Shown here piece after piece: positions 27,362-36,368 of a stretch of 64,000 bases of DNA (its first letter is position 1; every line of letters starts with the position of its first letter). The stretch lies in NCBI RefSeq assembly GCF_008086595.1, contig NZ_RXYA01000007.1, positions 115,629 to 179,628 of the forward strand, read 5' to 3'. Origin of the DNA: Acetobacterium paludosum (GTDB lineage: Bacteria > Bacillota > Clostridia > Eubacteriales > Eubacteriaceae). A program made the position numbers and the translations under genes. The notes beneath the pieces were generated by a model. The model saw nothing but the letters and a program-made list of their open reading frames with translations, was not told the origin of the DNA and searched no databases.

Positions 27362-27469
27362 GATTATAACTAAATCATTAACATTGGATTAATAATTCAG
27401 GCAAAGCAGATCAAATAAATGTTTTTTCTTATAATAACAGTTGACAAAAGCAGTGATGATAAATATAAT
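27362..27469. repeat. Right copy of the 108-bp target duplication
   Basis: Second copy of 25264-25371, with a remnant of the thrS 3' end (27362-27392) and the promoter that drives the next T-box transcript. Confidence 0.9.
27441..27469 (+). promoter_or_regulatory. Promoter of the T-box ABC-transporter operon
   Basis: TTGACA (27441-27446), 17-base spacer, TATAAT (27464-27469), a full consensus lying at the 3' edge of the target duplication. Confidence 0.85.
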
Positions 27470-27479
27470 AAAAAATATT

Positions 27480-27740
27480 ATAAAGTTATGATCAGGAACA
27501 AGTAGCCGTATGATGATTCTTATAGAGAGCTTTCGGTAGGTGCGAGGAAGTAGGATATATACTGTGAATACATCTTGAGAGCTGCATACCGAATGGCAAT
27601 TGCCCTGTAGGCTATGTCGGATTCCAACCGTTACTGTGGAGAAGCGATGCTAGTCGCTTGCTGAGATAAATGTGCAAACATTGAAAACTAGGTGGTACCG
27701 CGAATTACATTCGTCCCTGTTATACAGGGACGTTTTTTTT
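27480..27740 (+). ncRNA. T-box leader, likely tyrosine specifier
   Basis: T-box TAGGTGGTACCGCG (27689-27702) and terminator CGTCCCTGT/ACAGGGACG plus eight Ts (27712-27740) are unmistakable. Stem I has AACAAGTAG and AGAGAGCTTTCGGTAGGTGCGAG. The specifier in GTGAATACATCTTGAGAGC is best read as TAC (27569-27571), a tyrosine codon followed by a purine. Uncharged tRNA-Tyr would then turn on the downstream transporter. With the insertion's right end this fills the gene-free 27219-27806. Confidence 0.85.
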
Positions 27741-27806
27741 GTAAATAAAACAATTCAACCGATTAAGGTTTGATTGAATATATATTAAATAAAATGGAGG
27801 AAAGAA

Positions 27807-28793
27807 ATGAAAACGTATGGAAAAGGAATAATAATTGTGCTTCTCGCTATGTCAATGGTTGCATTAGGAGCAGGTTGTGCAAGCAATGAAAAAAACTCAA
27901 GTTCAGCAGATATCAAGATTGGAATTATTCAGTACATGGATCACGTTGCGCTGGATTCTTCTCGAGAAGGATTTGTTGCCGCTTTGGCAGATAATGGCTA
28001 TAAAGATGGTAATAATATTACCATTGATTTGCAGAATGCTCAAGGAGACCAAAGTAACCTTGCAACGATCTGTGATCGTTTTGTCAGCAACAAAGAAGAT
28101 TTAATTTTGGCCATTGCAACCCCTGCTACCCAAGCAATCGCTGGAAAAACCACGGAGATCCCAATTTTGGCAACTGCTGTTACCGATTATGAATCCGCTC
28201 GATTAGTTAATTCCAATGATGCTCCGGGAGGAAATGTTAGTGGTACATCAGACATGAATCCAATTAAAGAACAAATTGATTTGTTGGTTAAATTAGTACC
28301 AACAGCTAAAACTGTCGGGGTGATCTATACTTCAAGCGAAGTAAATTCAGTCTTACAAGCAAGTATTGCAAAAAAAGCTATCGAAGCGTTAGGCCTTAAA
28401 TATGTTGAAGTAACTATTTCCAATTCAAACGACGTTCAGCAGGCAACTCAAACCATCGTTGGCCAGTGTGATGCTATTTATATTCCAACCGATAATGTAT
28501 TGGCTTCAGCTATGCCTCAGGTACAAAGCGTAACTTCTGTATCTAAAACACCGGTAATCTGTGGTGAATCTTCAATGGTTGAATCTGGAGGATTAGCAAC
28601 ATTAGGTATCAATTACTACGATTTAGGATATCAAACGGGCTTGATGGCTGTTAAAGTTCTTAAAGGTGAAGCTAAACCCGCTATTATGCCAATTGAAACC
28701 GCAACAAAATTTGATTTTACGATCAATGGCGCTGTAGCAGAACAGCTAGGCATTACCATACCAGCGGATCTCCAACAGTATGTAACTAAATAA
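27807..28793 (+). CDS. ABC substrate-binding lipoprotein (TrpX-like)
   Basis: A 328-aa lipoprotein with a signal peptide and lipobox LGAGC (Cys24), then SNEKNSS. The mature part has the periplasmic-binding type I fold of the ABC_sub_bind family (IKIGIIQYMDHVALDSSREGF, AIATPATQAIAGKTTEIPILATAVTDY). Relatives include streptococcal TrpX. The T-box upstream points to tyrosine or another aromatic as cargo; this is inference. First of three genes (binding protein, permease, ATPase). Confidence 0.88.
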   Translation: MKTYGKGIIIVLLAMSMVALGAGCASNEKNSSSADIKIGIIQYMDHVALDSSREGFVAALADNGYKDGNNITIDLQNAQGDQSNLATICDRFVSNKEDLILAIATPATQAIAGKTTEIPILATAVTDYESARLVNSNDAPGGNVSGTSDMNPIKEQIDLLVKLVPTAKTVGVIYTSSEVNSVLQASIAKKAIEALGLKYVEVTISNSNDVQQATQTIVGQCDAIYIPTDNVLASAMPQVQSVTSVSKTPVICGESSMVESGGLATLGINYYDLGYQTGLMAVKVLKGEAKPAIMPIETATKFDFTINGAVAEQLGITIPADLQQYVTK

Positions 28794-28833
28794 GAATTAT
28801 TCATTATAATTTACAACAGAAAGAGGAAAGACA

Positions 28834-29730
28834 ATGTTACAAATTTTACTCGGCGCCATTTCACTAGGTCTTATATGGGCAATACTGACAATCGGCGTTT
28901 ATATTACATTTAGAATTCTTGATATTGCCGATATGACGGTTGAGGGAAGTATCGCTATGGGAGCGGCCATTGCAGCAACGTCGATAAGTAACGGCATGAG
29001 CCCCTATATGGCTACATTCTTGGCTTTGTTGGGGGGGATGGCGGCAGGTTTTGTAACCGGATTTCTTCATACGAAACTTAAAATACCAGCATTGCTGGCT
29101 GGTATTTTAACGATGATTTCCTTGTATTCTATCAATCTGCTTATTATGGGAAAAGCGAACCTGTCGCTTCTACGCATGAATACTGTTTACACTCCCCTAG
29201 AAAATTTAGGATTAAGCTCAACCAATGCAGTGATGCTGTTTGCTTTTCTTAGCGTATTGATTATCAGCGGCATCATTTATTGGTTCTTTGGCACAGAACT
29301 TGGTTGTGCTATCAGAGCTACCGGAAACAACTCTCAAATGGCTCGTGCCCAGGGAATTAATACCAATAATATGATTACACTTGGTTTGGTCATCAGCAAT
29401 GGTTTAGTTGCGCTTTGTGGAGCATTGATCGCCCAAAGCCAAAGTTTTGCAGATGTTCAAATGGGAATCGGATCCATTGTCATCGGTTTGGCATCAGTCA
29501 TTATTGGAGAAGTTATTTTTGGTAAACGAAACTTTCTCAATTGCCTGATTTCTCTCGTTCTTGGTGCTATAACCTATCGAATCATCATTGCTTTAGTATT
29601 AAAGATGGGTATGCCTGCCAATGATTTAAAACTATTTACTGCTATAACTGTTGCCATTGCGTTGTCTTTGCCAGTGTTTAAATCATATCTCCGTCCCATT
29701 AAAAGGTCCATAAAAGGAGGAGATCTATAA
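28834..29730 (+). CDS. ABC permease (TrpY-like, BPD_transp_2)
   Basis: A 298-aa membrane permease with about eight hydrophobic segments, of the branched-chain-amino-acid/ribose permease superfamily (ITFRILDIADMTVEGSIAMGAA, ELGCAIRATGNNSQMARAQGIN). It follows the binding protein by 40 bp and precedes the ATPase by one base, so all three are co-transcribed. Confidence 0.9.
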   Translation: MLQILLGAISLGLIWAILTIGVYITFRILDIADMTVEGSIAMGAAIAATSISNGMSPYMATFLALLGGMAAGFVTGFLHTKLKIPALLAGILTMISLYSINLLIMGKANLSLLRMNTVYTPLENLGLSSTNAVMLFAFLSVLIISGIIYWFFGTELGCAIRATGNNSQMARAQGINTNNMITLGLVISNGLVALCGALIAQSQSFADVQMGIGSIVIGLASVIIGEVIFGKRNFLNCLISLVLGAITYRIIIALVLKMGMPANDLKLFTAITVAIALSLPVFKSYLRPIKRSIKGGDL

Positions 29731-29731
29731 A

Positions 29732-30526
29732 ATGTTAACAATAAAGGGAATCACAAAAATATTCAACGAAGGAACCGTTAACGAAAACATTGCTTTATCT
29801 AATTTCAGTCTTACTCTAGAAGAAGGAGATTTTGTGACTGTAATTGGAGGAAATGGTGCAGGAAAGTCCACCTTGCTTAATTGTGTAGCTGGCGTATACG
29901 GAGTCAATCAGGGTTCTATCCTGATTGGTGAAAAAGATGTCACTAAACTACCTGAATATAAACGGGCAGATGTCATTGGTCGGGTGTTTCAAGATCCGAT
30001 GAAGGGTACTGCTGCCGATATGGGCATCGAAGAAAATTTAGCTCTCGCCTACCGCCGTGGAAAGATTCGCGGTTTAGGGTGGGGTATCAGTAACAAAGAA
30101 CGACAAATCTACAAAAATTACTTAAGTCATTTGGATTTAGGACTGGAAGATCGTTTAAGTGATAAGGTTGGTCTTTTATCAGGTGGTCAAAGACAAGCAT
30201 TAACCCTTTTAATGGCAACATTGAAAAAACCCAGACTGTTACTTTTAGATGAACATACTGCTGCGCTTGATCCTAAAACTGCCGAAAAGGTTTTAAAGTT
30301 GAGTGACCAATTTGTCAAAGAAGGCAATTTAACAACCATGATGGTTACTCACAATATGCGTCATGCCATTGAACATGGAAACCGTTTGATCATGATGCAT
30401 GAAGGAAAAGTTATTTTAGATATCAAGGGTAAAGAAAAAAAAGATCTGACGGTGGAAAATCTTCTAAAACGTTTTGGCCAAGCCAGCGGAGAAGAATTCG
30501 CAAATGATCGCGCTTTGCTTTCATAA
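29732..30526 (+). CDS. ABC ATPase (TrpZ-like)
   Basis: A 264-aa ATPase with Walker A GGNGAGKST, signature LLSGGQRQALTLLMA, Walker B LLLLDEHTAALD (His in place of the usual Pro, typical of this COG1101 group), and VTHN switch. GGAGGAGATCTATAAA precedes the ATG. Completes the T-box-controlled importer. Confidence 0.9.
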   Translation: MLTIKGITKIFNEGTVNENIALSNFSLTLEEGDFVTVIGGNGAGKSTLLNCVAGVYGVNQGSILIGEKDVTKLPEYKRADVIGRVFQDPMKGTAADMGIEENLALAYRRGKIRGLGWGISNKERQIYKNYLSHLDLGLEDRLSDKVGLLSGGQRQALTLLMATLKKPRLLLLDEHTAALDPKTAEKVLKLSDQFVKEGNLTTMMVTHNMRHAIEHGNRLIMMHEGKVILDIKGKEKKDLTVENLLKRFGQASGEEFANDRALLS

Positions 30527-30561
30527 TAAATTTAGTTGAATTACTAAAGATAAAAAAAAGA

Positions 30562-30590
30562 TTGACAAAAGAATAAAACGAACGTATAAT
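30562..30590 (+). promoter_or_regulatory. Promoter of infC-rpmI-rplT
   Basis: A perfect TTGACA (30562-30567), 17 bases, TATAAT (30585-30590). Confidence 0.85.
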
Positions 30591-30596
30591 ATTCAA

Positions 30597-30731
30597 GTAA
30601 CAAAGTAGAGGAATTACACTTCTCACCTCATTTCTTATGGAAATAGGTAAATATGTATGAACAATGTTCGTAAGTATTTTTGCAGGTGGAGTGTATCTAC
30701 CTGCAATTTTTATATATGGAGGTATATTACT
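30597..30731 (+). ncRNA. infC operon leader (L20-type autoregulatory leader)
   Basis: The leader has ACTTCTCACCTC near its start and a hairpin TTGCAGGT/ACCTGCAA followed by TTTTTATA, an attenuator just before the infC ribosome site GGAGGT (30718-30723). In Firmicutes this operon is controlled by L20 binding the leader; the fit is by position and layout. Confidence 0.6.
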
Positions 30732-31253
30732 ATTAGCAAAGATGTTCAACACGAAATTAATAACGAGATCCGTGATCGCGAAATCCGTGTAATTGATGAA
30801 GCAGGTGAAATGTTAGGAGTTTTGAATACAAAAGATGCCCTACAATTAGCCGAAGAAAAAAATTTGGATCTAGTAAAAGTTTCGCCAAATGCCAAACCGC
30901 CGGTTTGTAAGATTCTTGACTACGGAAAATTTCGATATGAAGAAATTCAACGATTAAAGGAAGCTAAAAAAAATCAAAAAGCTGTGGTTATTAAAGAAAT
31001 TCGTATGTCGGTTAGAGTCGAAGAACATGATATTAATGTCAAACTTAAAAATTGCATCAAATTTTTAGAACAAGGTAACCGAGTTAAAGTAGCTATTCGT
31101 TTCCGAGGTCGCGAAATGGCTTATACAGAGCAGGGAAAAGGCGTATTGCTTGATTTTGCTGTACGTGTTGCCGATATCGCAGTGGTTGAAAAGCAACCTA
31201 AGATTGAGGGTCGAAACATGGTTATGTATTTAGCCCCTAAAAAAGATAAGTAA
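30732..31253 (+). CDS. infC: Translation initiation factor IF-3 (AUU start)
   Basis: A 173-aa factor that checks start-codon pairing and keeps subunits apart. The protein starts at ATT 30732 (ISKDVQHEINNEIRDREIRVID), eight bases after GGAGGT; the upstream ATG 30657 would add 25 unlike residues. The rare AUU start is the classic autoregulatory device of infC. Ends YLAPKKDK. Confidence 0.96.
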   Translation: MSKDVQHEINNEIRDREIRVIDEAGEMLGVLNTKDALQLAEEKNLDLVKVSPNAKPPVCKILDYGKFRYEEIQRLKEAKKNQKAVVIKEIRMSVRVEEHDINVKLKNCIKFLEQGNRVKVAIRFRGREMAYTEQGKGVLLDFAVRVADIAVVEKQPKIEGRNMVMYLAPKKDK

Positions 31254-31366
31254 GTTGTAGTTGTTAATTGAGTATATCTGTTGTAATGACTTGGATTACA
31301 TAGACTTGGATTTCTCGGATATAGTTTATTATAAAAGATACCTTGTACAGGGAGGAGGAAATAGTT

Positions 31367-31561
31367 ATGCCAAAAATGAAAACACACCGTGGAGCTGCAA
31401 AGCGTTTTAAAATAAAAAAATCAGGTGTTATTAAACGGTTTAAGGCTGGAAAAAGCCATATTCTTAATAAGAAGAGCCGTAAGAGAAAAAGAAATCTTAG
31501 AAAAGCAACAGGTTTAGCACCTGGTGATGCTAAGGTTGTAAAGAAAATGATTAAAAGATAA
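31367..31561 (+). CDS. rpmI: 50S ribosomal protein L35
   Basis: A 64-aa basic protein, [23 protein letters not shown] 31367 follows GGAGGAGG; the in-frame ATG at 31343 is upstream of that site. The 113 bases between infC and rpmI carry no ORF. Second gene of the operon. Confidence 0.97.
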   Translation: MPKMKTHRGAAKRFKIKKSGVIKRFKAGKSHILNKKSRKRKRNLRKATGLAPGDAKVVKKMIKR

Positions 31562-31585
31562 TTTTGAAGATAGGAGGAATTAATA

Positions 31586-31942
31586 ATGCGAATAAAAAAG
31601 GGCGTTAACGCCAAAAGAAAACATAAAAAAATACTTAAACTTGCAAAAGGCTATTATGGCGCAAAAAGTAAGTTGTACCGATCAGCAAATGAAGCCGTTA
31701 TGCGAGCACTCAGATCTTCATATGTTGGTCGTAAAGAAAAGAAACGAAATTTCAGAAGACTTTGGATTACTAGAATCAATGCTGGAACAAGAATGTATGA
31801 CTTAAGCTATAGTAAATTCATGTTTGGCTTGAAGCAGGCAGGTGTTGAAATTGATCGTAAAATCTTAGCAGATTTGGCAATGAATGATGCAGATGCTTTT
31901 AAAGACTTAGTGGATATCTCTAAGAAAAACTTGAACCAATAA
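31586..31942 (+). CDS. rplT: 50S ribosomal protein L20
   Basis: A 118-aa rRNA-binding protein essential for early 50S assembly, and the likely repressor of its own operon. Family motifs [21 protein letters not shown] and [18 protein letters not shown] [14 protein letters not shown] are intact. Last gene; terminator 11 bp after. Confidence 0.97.
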   Translation: MRIKKGVNAKRKHKKILKLAKGYYGAKSKLYRSANEAVMRALRSSYVGRKEKKRNFRRLWITRINAGTRMYDLSYSKFMFGLKQAGVEIDRKILADLAMNDADAFKDLVDISKKNLNQ

Positions 31943-31952
31943 AACTAAATAA

Positions 31953-31990
31953 AACTTCTCAATGTAGTTCCATACTTGGGAAGTTTTTTT
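31953..31990 (+). terminator. Terminator after rplT
   Basis: AACTTCTCAA pairs with TTGGGAAGTT (one G-U), followed by TTTTT. Confidence 0.85.
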
Positions 31991-32004
31991 ATTGTAGATT
32001 ATTC

Positions 32005-32089
32005 TTGCTTTTTTAAATTATAGTGTTAAAATTATGTATGGTCGCATGAAATTTGTGATTTTGAAACATGTACATTGGCGACCATATAT
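32005..32089 (+). promoter_or_regulatory. trkH promoter and 5' leader hairpin
   Basis: TTGCTT (32005-32010), 16 bases, TAAAAT (32027-32032) would start transcription near 32039. A stem of about 12 bp (ATGTATGGTCGC, 32034-32045, with GCGACCATATAT, 32078-32089) closes a 32-base loop and ends just before the GGAG of trkH. It could cap the 5' end or control ribosome access. Confidence 0.5.
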
Positions 32090-32104
32090 GTTGGAGATAA
32101 TACA

Positions 32105-33481
32105 ATGGTAGAAAAGAAACGTCGGAGTTTTAAGTATTTTTTGGGTCATCGTTCACCGACCGAAATATTAATTTGTGGATTTGCCCTTTTAATTTTATGT
32201 GGAGCATGCTTATTGATGCTTCCAATTTCTTCACGATCGGGTGAAGGAACCGCTTTTATCAATGCGCTCTTCACTGCAACATCTTCAGTATGTGTGACTG
32301 GATTAGTCGTTGTGGATACTGGTACCTATTGGAGTGTTTTTGGCCAAACAGTGATGTGTGTTTTAGTAGAAATCGGTGGTTTGGGCTTTATGTCATTCGC
32401 TACAATGTTTTTTGTCCTAGCCGGAAAGCGAATCACAATTAAAGATCGGATTCTAATCCAATCATCAGTAAATATGGATTCACTTTCAGGTATTGTGAAA
32501 TTCGTCAAATATATTTTCTTTTCATCCATTATTATTCAAACCGTTGGAGCCTTGCTTTTAGCTCTAGTTTTTGTTCCGGATTTTGGTCTTGCAACAGGGA
32601 TTGGCTACAGCGTTTTTCATTCGGTTACTTCTTTCTGTAACGCCGGTTTTGATTTAATGGGTGATTTCAAAAGCTTTACTGGTTATGCTGATAATTATTT
32701 ACTCAATATTGTCATTTGCTCTTTAATTGTTTTAGGGGGACTTGGTTTTGCCGTTACCAGTGATTTGATTTATGTTCGTAAATTTAAAAAAATGAGCATG
32801 CATTCAAAGGTTGTTCTCGTTTCCACTGGATTTTTATTGGTCTTTGGTTTTATTTTCTTTTTTATATTTGAATTCAATAATCCGAAAACTATGGGAGATC
32901 TATCCCTACATGGGAAATTTTTAGCTTCTCTTTTCCAATCGGTTACGCCGAGAACCGCTGGCTCTAATACCATTGATATCGCCGGATTGACCGAGCCATC
33001 CATTTTTTTAACGATATTGCTCATGTTTATTGGAGCATCTCCTGGTTCTACGGGTGGTGGTGTCAAAACAACTACAGTTGCAGTTCTTTTAATGACGGTT
33101 GGTTCAGTTCTTAAAGGGAAGAAAGATGTTGTCGCATTTAAAAGAACAATCCTTGGCCCTGTTATTCGCCGTTCTCTTTCTGTTCTTGTCATCGCAGTAG
33201 GGCTTGTTTTTTTTATGATTTTTGTATTGTTATGCACAGAACCCGGAGCTCCTTTTGATGCAGTTGTTTTTGAGGTGATGTCCGCTTTTGGTACCGTTGG
33301 TTTAACAATGGGATTGACCCCGCACTTATCGGTTGCCGGGAAGATCGCCATTAGTCTTACCATGTTTATTGGCCGCTTAGGGCCACTAACGATCGCCTAT
33401 GCAATCTCGCGAAGTGAAAAACGTTCGCGTGAAAATGTTGGAAATATTAAATTACCTGAAGGTAACATTATGATTGGCTAG
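32105..33481 (+). CDS. trkH: Potassium uptake membrane subunit (TrkH/KtrB)
   Basis: The 458-aa ion-conducting subunit of a Trk/Ktr K+ transporter, with four pore-loop repeats. Filter-like sequences include TATSSVCVTGL, SVTSFCNAGFDL, QSVTPRTAGSNTID and MSAFGTVGLTMG. ATG 32105 follows GGAG; the ATG at 32075 lies within the leader. Co-transcribed with its regulator, 15 bp downstream. Confidence 0.94.
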   Translation: MVEKKRRSFKYFLGHRSPTEILICGFALLILCGACLLMLPISSRSGEGTAFINALFTATSSVCVTGLVVVDTGTYWSVFGQTVMCVLVEIGGLGFMSFATMFFVLAGKRITIKDRILIQSSVNMDSLSGIVKFVKYIFFSSIIIQTVGALLLALVFVPDFGLATGIGYSVFHSVTSFCNAGFDLMGDFKSFTGYADNYLLNIVICSLIVLGGLGFAVTSDLIYVRKFKKMSMHSKVVLVSTGFLLVFGFIFFFIFEFNNPKTMGDLSLHGKFLASLFQSVTPRTAGSNTIDIAGLTEPSIFLTILLMFIGASPGSTGGGVKTTTVAVLLMTVGSVLKGKKDVVAFKRTILGPVIRRSLSVLVIAVGLVFFMIFVLLCTEPGAPFDAVVFEVMSAFGTVGLTMGLTPHLSVAGKIAISLTMFIGRLGPLTIAYAISRSEKRSRENVGNIKLPEGNIMIG

Positions 33482-33496
33482 AGAAGGAGTATTATA

Positions 33497-34165
33497 TTGA
33501 AAGAAAAACAGTTTGCGGTCCTGGGTTTGGGACGTTTTGGTGAAGCACTGGCCATCACTCTTAGTGAGTTAGGCTGTAATGTTGTTGTTGTCGATAAAGA
33601 TGAAGAAAAAATTCAAAATATTGCAAACTTGGTAACTTATGCAGTCCAGGCGGATGTCACTGATATTAATGCTTTAAAATCCATCGGTATAAAAAATGTT
33701 GACGCAATTGTTGTTTCTATCACATCAGATATTAACAGCAGTATTATGGGAATTGTAAATGCTCAAGAACTTGGCATAAAAGAAATATATGGGAAGGCAA
33801 ATACCGCTCAGCATGAAAAAGTCCTGTTGAAACTCGGAGTAAAAAAAGTTTTTTCTCCTGAACGTGATATGGGTGAACGTGTTGCGCATAATTTATTTTC
33901 TGGAGATTCTGTTGATATTTTGGAACTTGACACCAATCATTCCATTGTCGAAATTGATATTTTGCATGCATGGGAAGGTAAGACCTTGGAACAGCTTGAT
34001 TTAAGAACACAGTATGGTATGAATGTCATTGCAATTCGCTCGCTTGATGTACTAAATGCTGCTCCGCTCGCAACTGATATTATTAATACTGGCGATAAAC
34101 TTATTGTCATGAGTGAGAACCATTCAATCAATGAAATCAATAAGCTGTCTCGAAAAGACAAGTAA
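33497..34165 (+). CDS. trkA: Trk/Ktr regulatory subunit (RCK domain)
   Basis: A 222-aa cytoplasmic gating subunit with a Rossmann NAD/ATP-binding domain (VLGLGRFGEALAITLSELG) and a C-terminal TrkA-C domain (from about residue 140), which in several Firmicutes binds c-di-AMP. One copy of each domain, as in KtrA rather than E. coli TrkA. The start is TTG 33497 after AAGGAG. Confidence 0.93.
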   Translation: MKEKQFAVLGLGRFGEALAITLSELGCNVVVVDKDEEKIQNIANLVTYAVQADVTDINALKSIGIKNVDAIVVSITSDINSSIMGIVNAQELGIKEIYGKANTAQHEKVLLKLGVKKVFSPERDMGERVAHNLFSGDSVDILELDTNHSIVEIDILHAWEGKTLEQLDLRTQYGMNVIAIRSLDVLNAAPLATDIINTGDKLIVMSENHSINEINKLSRKDK

Positions 34166-34168
34166 AAA

Positions 34169-34975
34169 ATGCACATTGAGATTAATTCTAAAAACAACGA
34201 ACAGCTTAAATATCTGCGTAAACTTGGAAATAAATCATTTAGAGATCGTGAAAATACTTTCTTTATTGAAGGAACGAAGCTTTTTTTAGAAGCATTTGCT
34301 AGTCATTTGAATTTTCGTCAACTGTTTATAACACAACAATGGCTAGAAACGCAGGATGCTCTTATAAAAGATGCATTGGCCTTACTAACAAAACAGGAAA
34401 TTCCTGTTTTTATGGTTAAAGAAACTATTTTTAATTCAATTTCAACCATGAAACAGCCTGAAGGCATCATCTGTACCCTTAATAAAATGTCTTATCCAAA
34501 AGCTGATCATGGAAGCTATATCCTGCTTGAGGATATTCAGGATCCTTATAATGTCGGTACAATTATCAGAACAGCCGATGCTGCAGGAATAAACTGCGTC
34601 ATCACCTCCCTGAAAACCGCTGATATCTATAACGAAAAGGTACTTCGTGGATCCATGGGTTCGGTCTTTCATTTGCCAATTTATCAGGTTGAATCATTAA
34701 CAGAATATGCAATAGCTCTTAAAAACGAAAAGGTTCAACTTATCGGTACCTCACTTAATGGTACTTCATTATGGCATCGAGATCCTATAATTATGCCTTT
34801 TGCGCTTGTGATGGGGAATGAATCCCGGGGAATGTCATCAGAGTTAATGAATCTTTGTGATATTCTATTGAAAATCCCAATTCTCGGTAAAGCTGAATCT
34901 CTCAATGTTGCGACTGCTGCAGGGATTATCATGTACGATATTTCAAAAGATTTGAATGAAATTTATAATAAATAA
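34169..34975 (+). CDS. SpoU/TrmH family RNA 2'-O-methyltransferase
   Basis: A 268-aa SPOUT methyltransferase, probably acting on 23S rRNA. It has an N-terminal substrate-binding domain (KNNEQLKYLRKLGNKSFRDRENTFFIEG), motif 1 LEDIQDPYNVGTIIRTADAAG, motif 2 VMGNESRG and motif 3 IPILGKAESLNVATAAGI. It often precedes pheS in Clostridia. It starts three bases after trkA with no visible ribosome site, so it may be coupled to it. Confidence 0.92.
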   Translation: MHIEINSKNNEQLKYLRKLGNKSFRDRENTFFIEGTKLFLEAFASHLNFRQLFITQQWLETQDALIKDALALLTKQEIPVFMVKETIFNSISTMKQPEGIICTLNKMSYPKADHGSYILLEDIQDPYNVGTIIRTADAAGINCVITSLKTADIYNEKVLRGSMGSVFHLPIYQVESLTEYAIALKNEKVQLIGTSLNGTSLWHRDPIIMPFALVMGNESRGMSSELMNLCDILLKIPILGKAESLNVATAAGIIMYDISKDLNEIYNK

Positions 34976-34996
34976 ATGAATAATTCTTCTTTTTTA

Positions 34997-35025
34997 AAGA
35001 CAATGATGTTAAAAGAAGATATAAT
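34997..35025 (+). promoter_or_regulatory. Promoter of the pheST T-box
   Basis: AAGACA (34997-35002), 17 bases, TATAAT (35020-35025); the -10 is perfect, the -35 partial. Confidence 0.6.
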
Positions 35026-35039
35026 ATAGTTATCCAATT

Positions 35040-35301
35040 CAATAAGATTAAAAATGATGAAAGAGCAAGTAAGTAAATATCGAACATTGCAGAGAAATAA
35101 ATCCTTGGCTGAAAGATTTTATGTTTGAATTTATTGAAGTTCCCTCTGGAGTTTTAGAAGTGAAAATCGATTAAAGCAGACCTTTAATGATGTTTAATTT
35201 CTAACGTTGATTGCGTTAAAATTGTGAGTGAATACAAATCAGTATTAATTTAAGGTGGTACCGCGGAATTATTTCGTCCTTTTTCATAAGGGCGTTTTTT
35301 T
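35040..35301 (+). ncRNA. T-box leader, phenylalanine specifier
   Basis: AAGGTGGTACCGCG (35252-35265) and the terminator CGTCCTT/AAGGGCG with T-run (35275-35301) mark a T-box. The specifier in GAAGTTCCCTCTGGAG is TTC (35140-35142), phenylalanine, matching pheST. It accounts for the gene-free 34976-35330. Confidence 0.9.
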
Positions 35302-35330
35302 ATTTTGGATATTAACAAAAGGAGATATAA

Positions 35331-36353
35331 ATGGAATTAGAAATTAAGCTAATAAGAGATCATTGTTTAGCAGATCTCAATGAAGTTGAAGAATTAAAAG
35401 CCCTTGATAACGTAAGAATTAAATATTTAGGGAAAAAGGGCACATTAACGATTGCATTAAAGGGAATGGGAAAACTTTCCAGTGAGGAACGACCCATCAT
35501 TGGTAAATTAGCCAATGAAATTAGAGAAGAAATCGAACAAAATATCACTCAACAAAAACAAGCGCTTGAACAAAAAGAAATGGAAGCTCAAATACGGGAA
35601 GAAGTGATCGATGTTTCCCTGCCAGGAAAAAAACATCTGTCAGGAAACCTTCATCCTTTAACAACAACCGTTAACGAATTGAAAGAAATATTCTTAGGTA
35701 TGGGATTTACAATTGAGGAAGGTCCGGAAATTGAGTGGACAAAATATAATTTCGATTATCTGAACGTACCCAAAGAACATTCAGCACGTGATTTACAGGA
35801 TACTTTCTACTATAAAGATGATATTGTACTTCGCACCCAAACATCCCCGGTTCAGGTTCGGGTTATGCAGGAAAGAAAACCACCACTGCGCATGATTTCT
35901 CCCGGTCGGGTTTATCGTACTGACGAAGTAGATGCTACACATTCACCTGTTTTTCACCAAATGGAAGGCCTTGTCATTGACAAAGGGATCACCATGGGCG
36001 ATCTCAAAGGAACCTTGGATTTGTTTGCAAAAAAATTATTTGGTGAACAGACAAAAACAAAATTCAGACCACATCAATTCTATTTTACAGAACCAAGTGC
36101 CGAAATGGATGTCACATGTTTTAAATGTGGTGGCGTAGGCTGTAAGGTTTGCAGCAATACCGGTTGGATCGAAGTACTGGGATGTGGAATGGTTCACCCT
36201 AATGTTCTGAAAGCATGCGGGATTGATCCTGATGTATACAGCGGTTTTGCTTTTGGATTGGGCCTTGATCGTATCGCCATAACAAAATATGGGATCACTG
36301 ATTTGCGGCTGTTATTCGAAAACGACTTACGTTTTTTATCACAATTTAAATAA
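35331..36353 (+). CDS. pheS: Phenylalanyl-tRNA synthetase alpha subunit
   Basis: A 340-aa class II catalytic subunit with an N-terminal coiled coil (about residues 1-85), the motif 2 region ([25 protein letters not shown]) and motif 3 ([18 protein letters not shown]). AAGGAG precedes the ATG. It works with pheT as an alpha2-beta2 tetramer. Confidence 0.97.
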   Translation: MELEIKLIRDHCLADLNEVEELKALDNVRIKYLGKKGTLTIALKGMGKLSSEERPIIGKLANEIREEIEQNITQQKQALEQKEMEAQIREEVIDVSLPGKKHLSGNLHPLTTTVNELKEIFLGMGFTIEEGPEIEWTKYNFDYLNVPKEHSARDLQDTFYYKDDIVLRTQTSPVQVRVMQERKPPLRMISPGRVYRTDEVDATHSPVFHQMEGLVIDKGITMGDLKGTLDLFAKKLFGEQTKTKFRPHQFYFTEPSAEMDVTCFKCGGVGCKVCSNTGWIEVLGCGMVHPNVLKACGIDPDVYSGFAFGLGLDRIAITKYGITDLRLLFENDLRFLSQFK

Positions 36354-36368
36354 GAGGAGGATCCTTAA

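Noticed and set aside
25264..27469. Composite transposon carried by the 108-bp repeats
   Set aside because: The repeats hold a host gene end and a host promoter, not transposase ends; a target duplication is simpler.
32770..33363. 197-aa minus-strand ORF opposite trkH
   Set aside because: A shadow of the trkH frame on the other strand; no ribosome site and rich in unusual residues.
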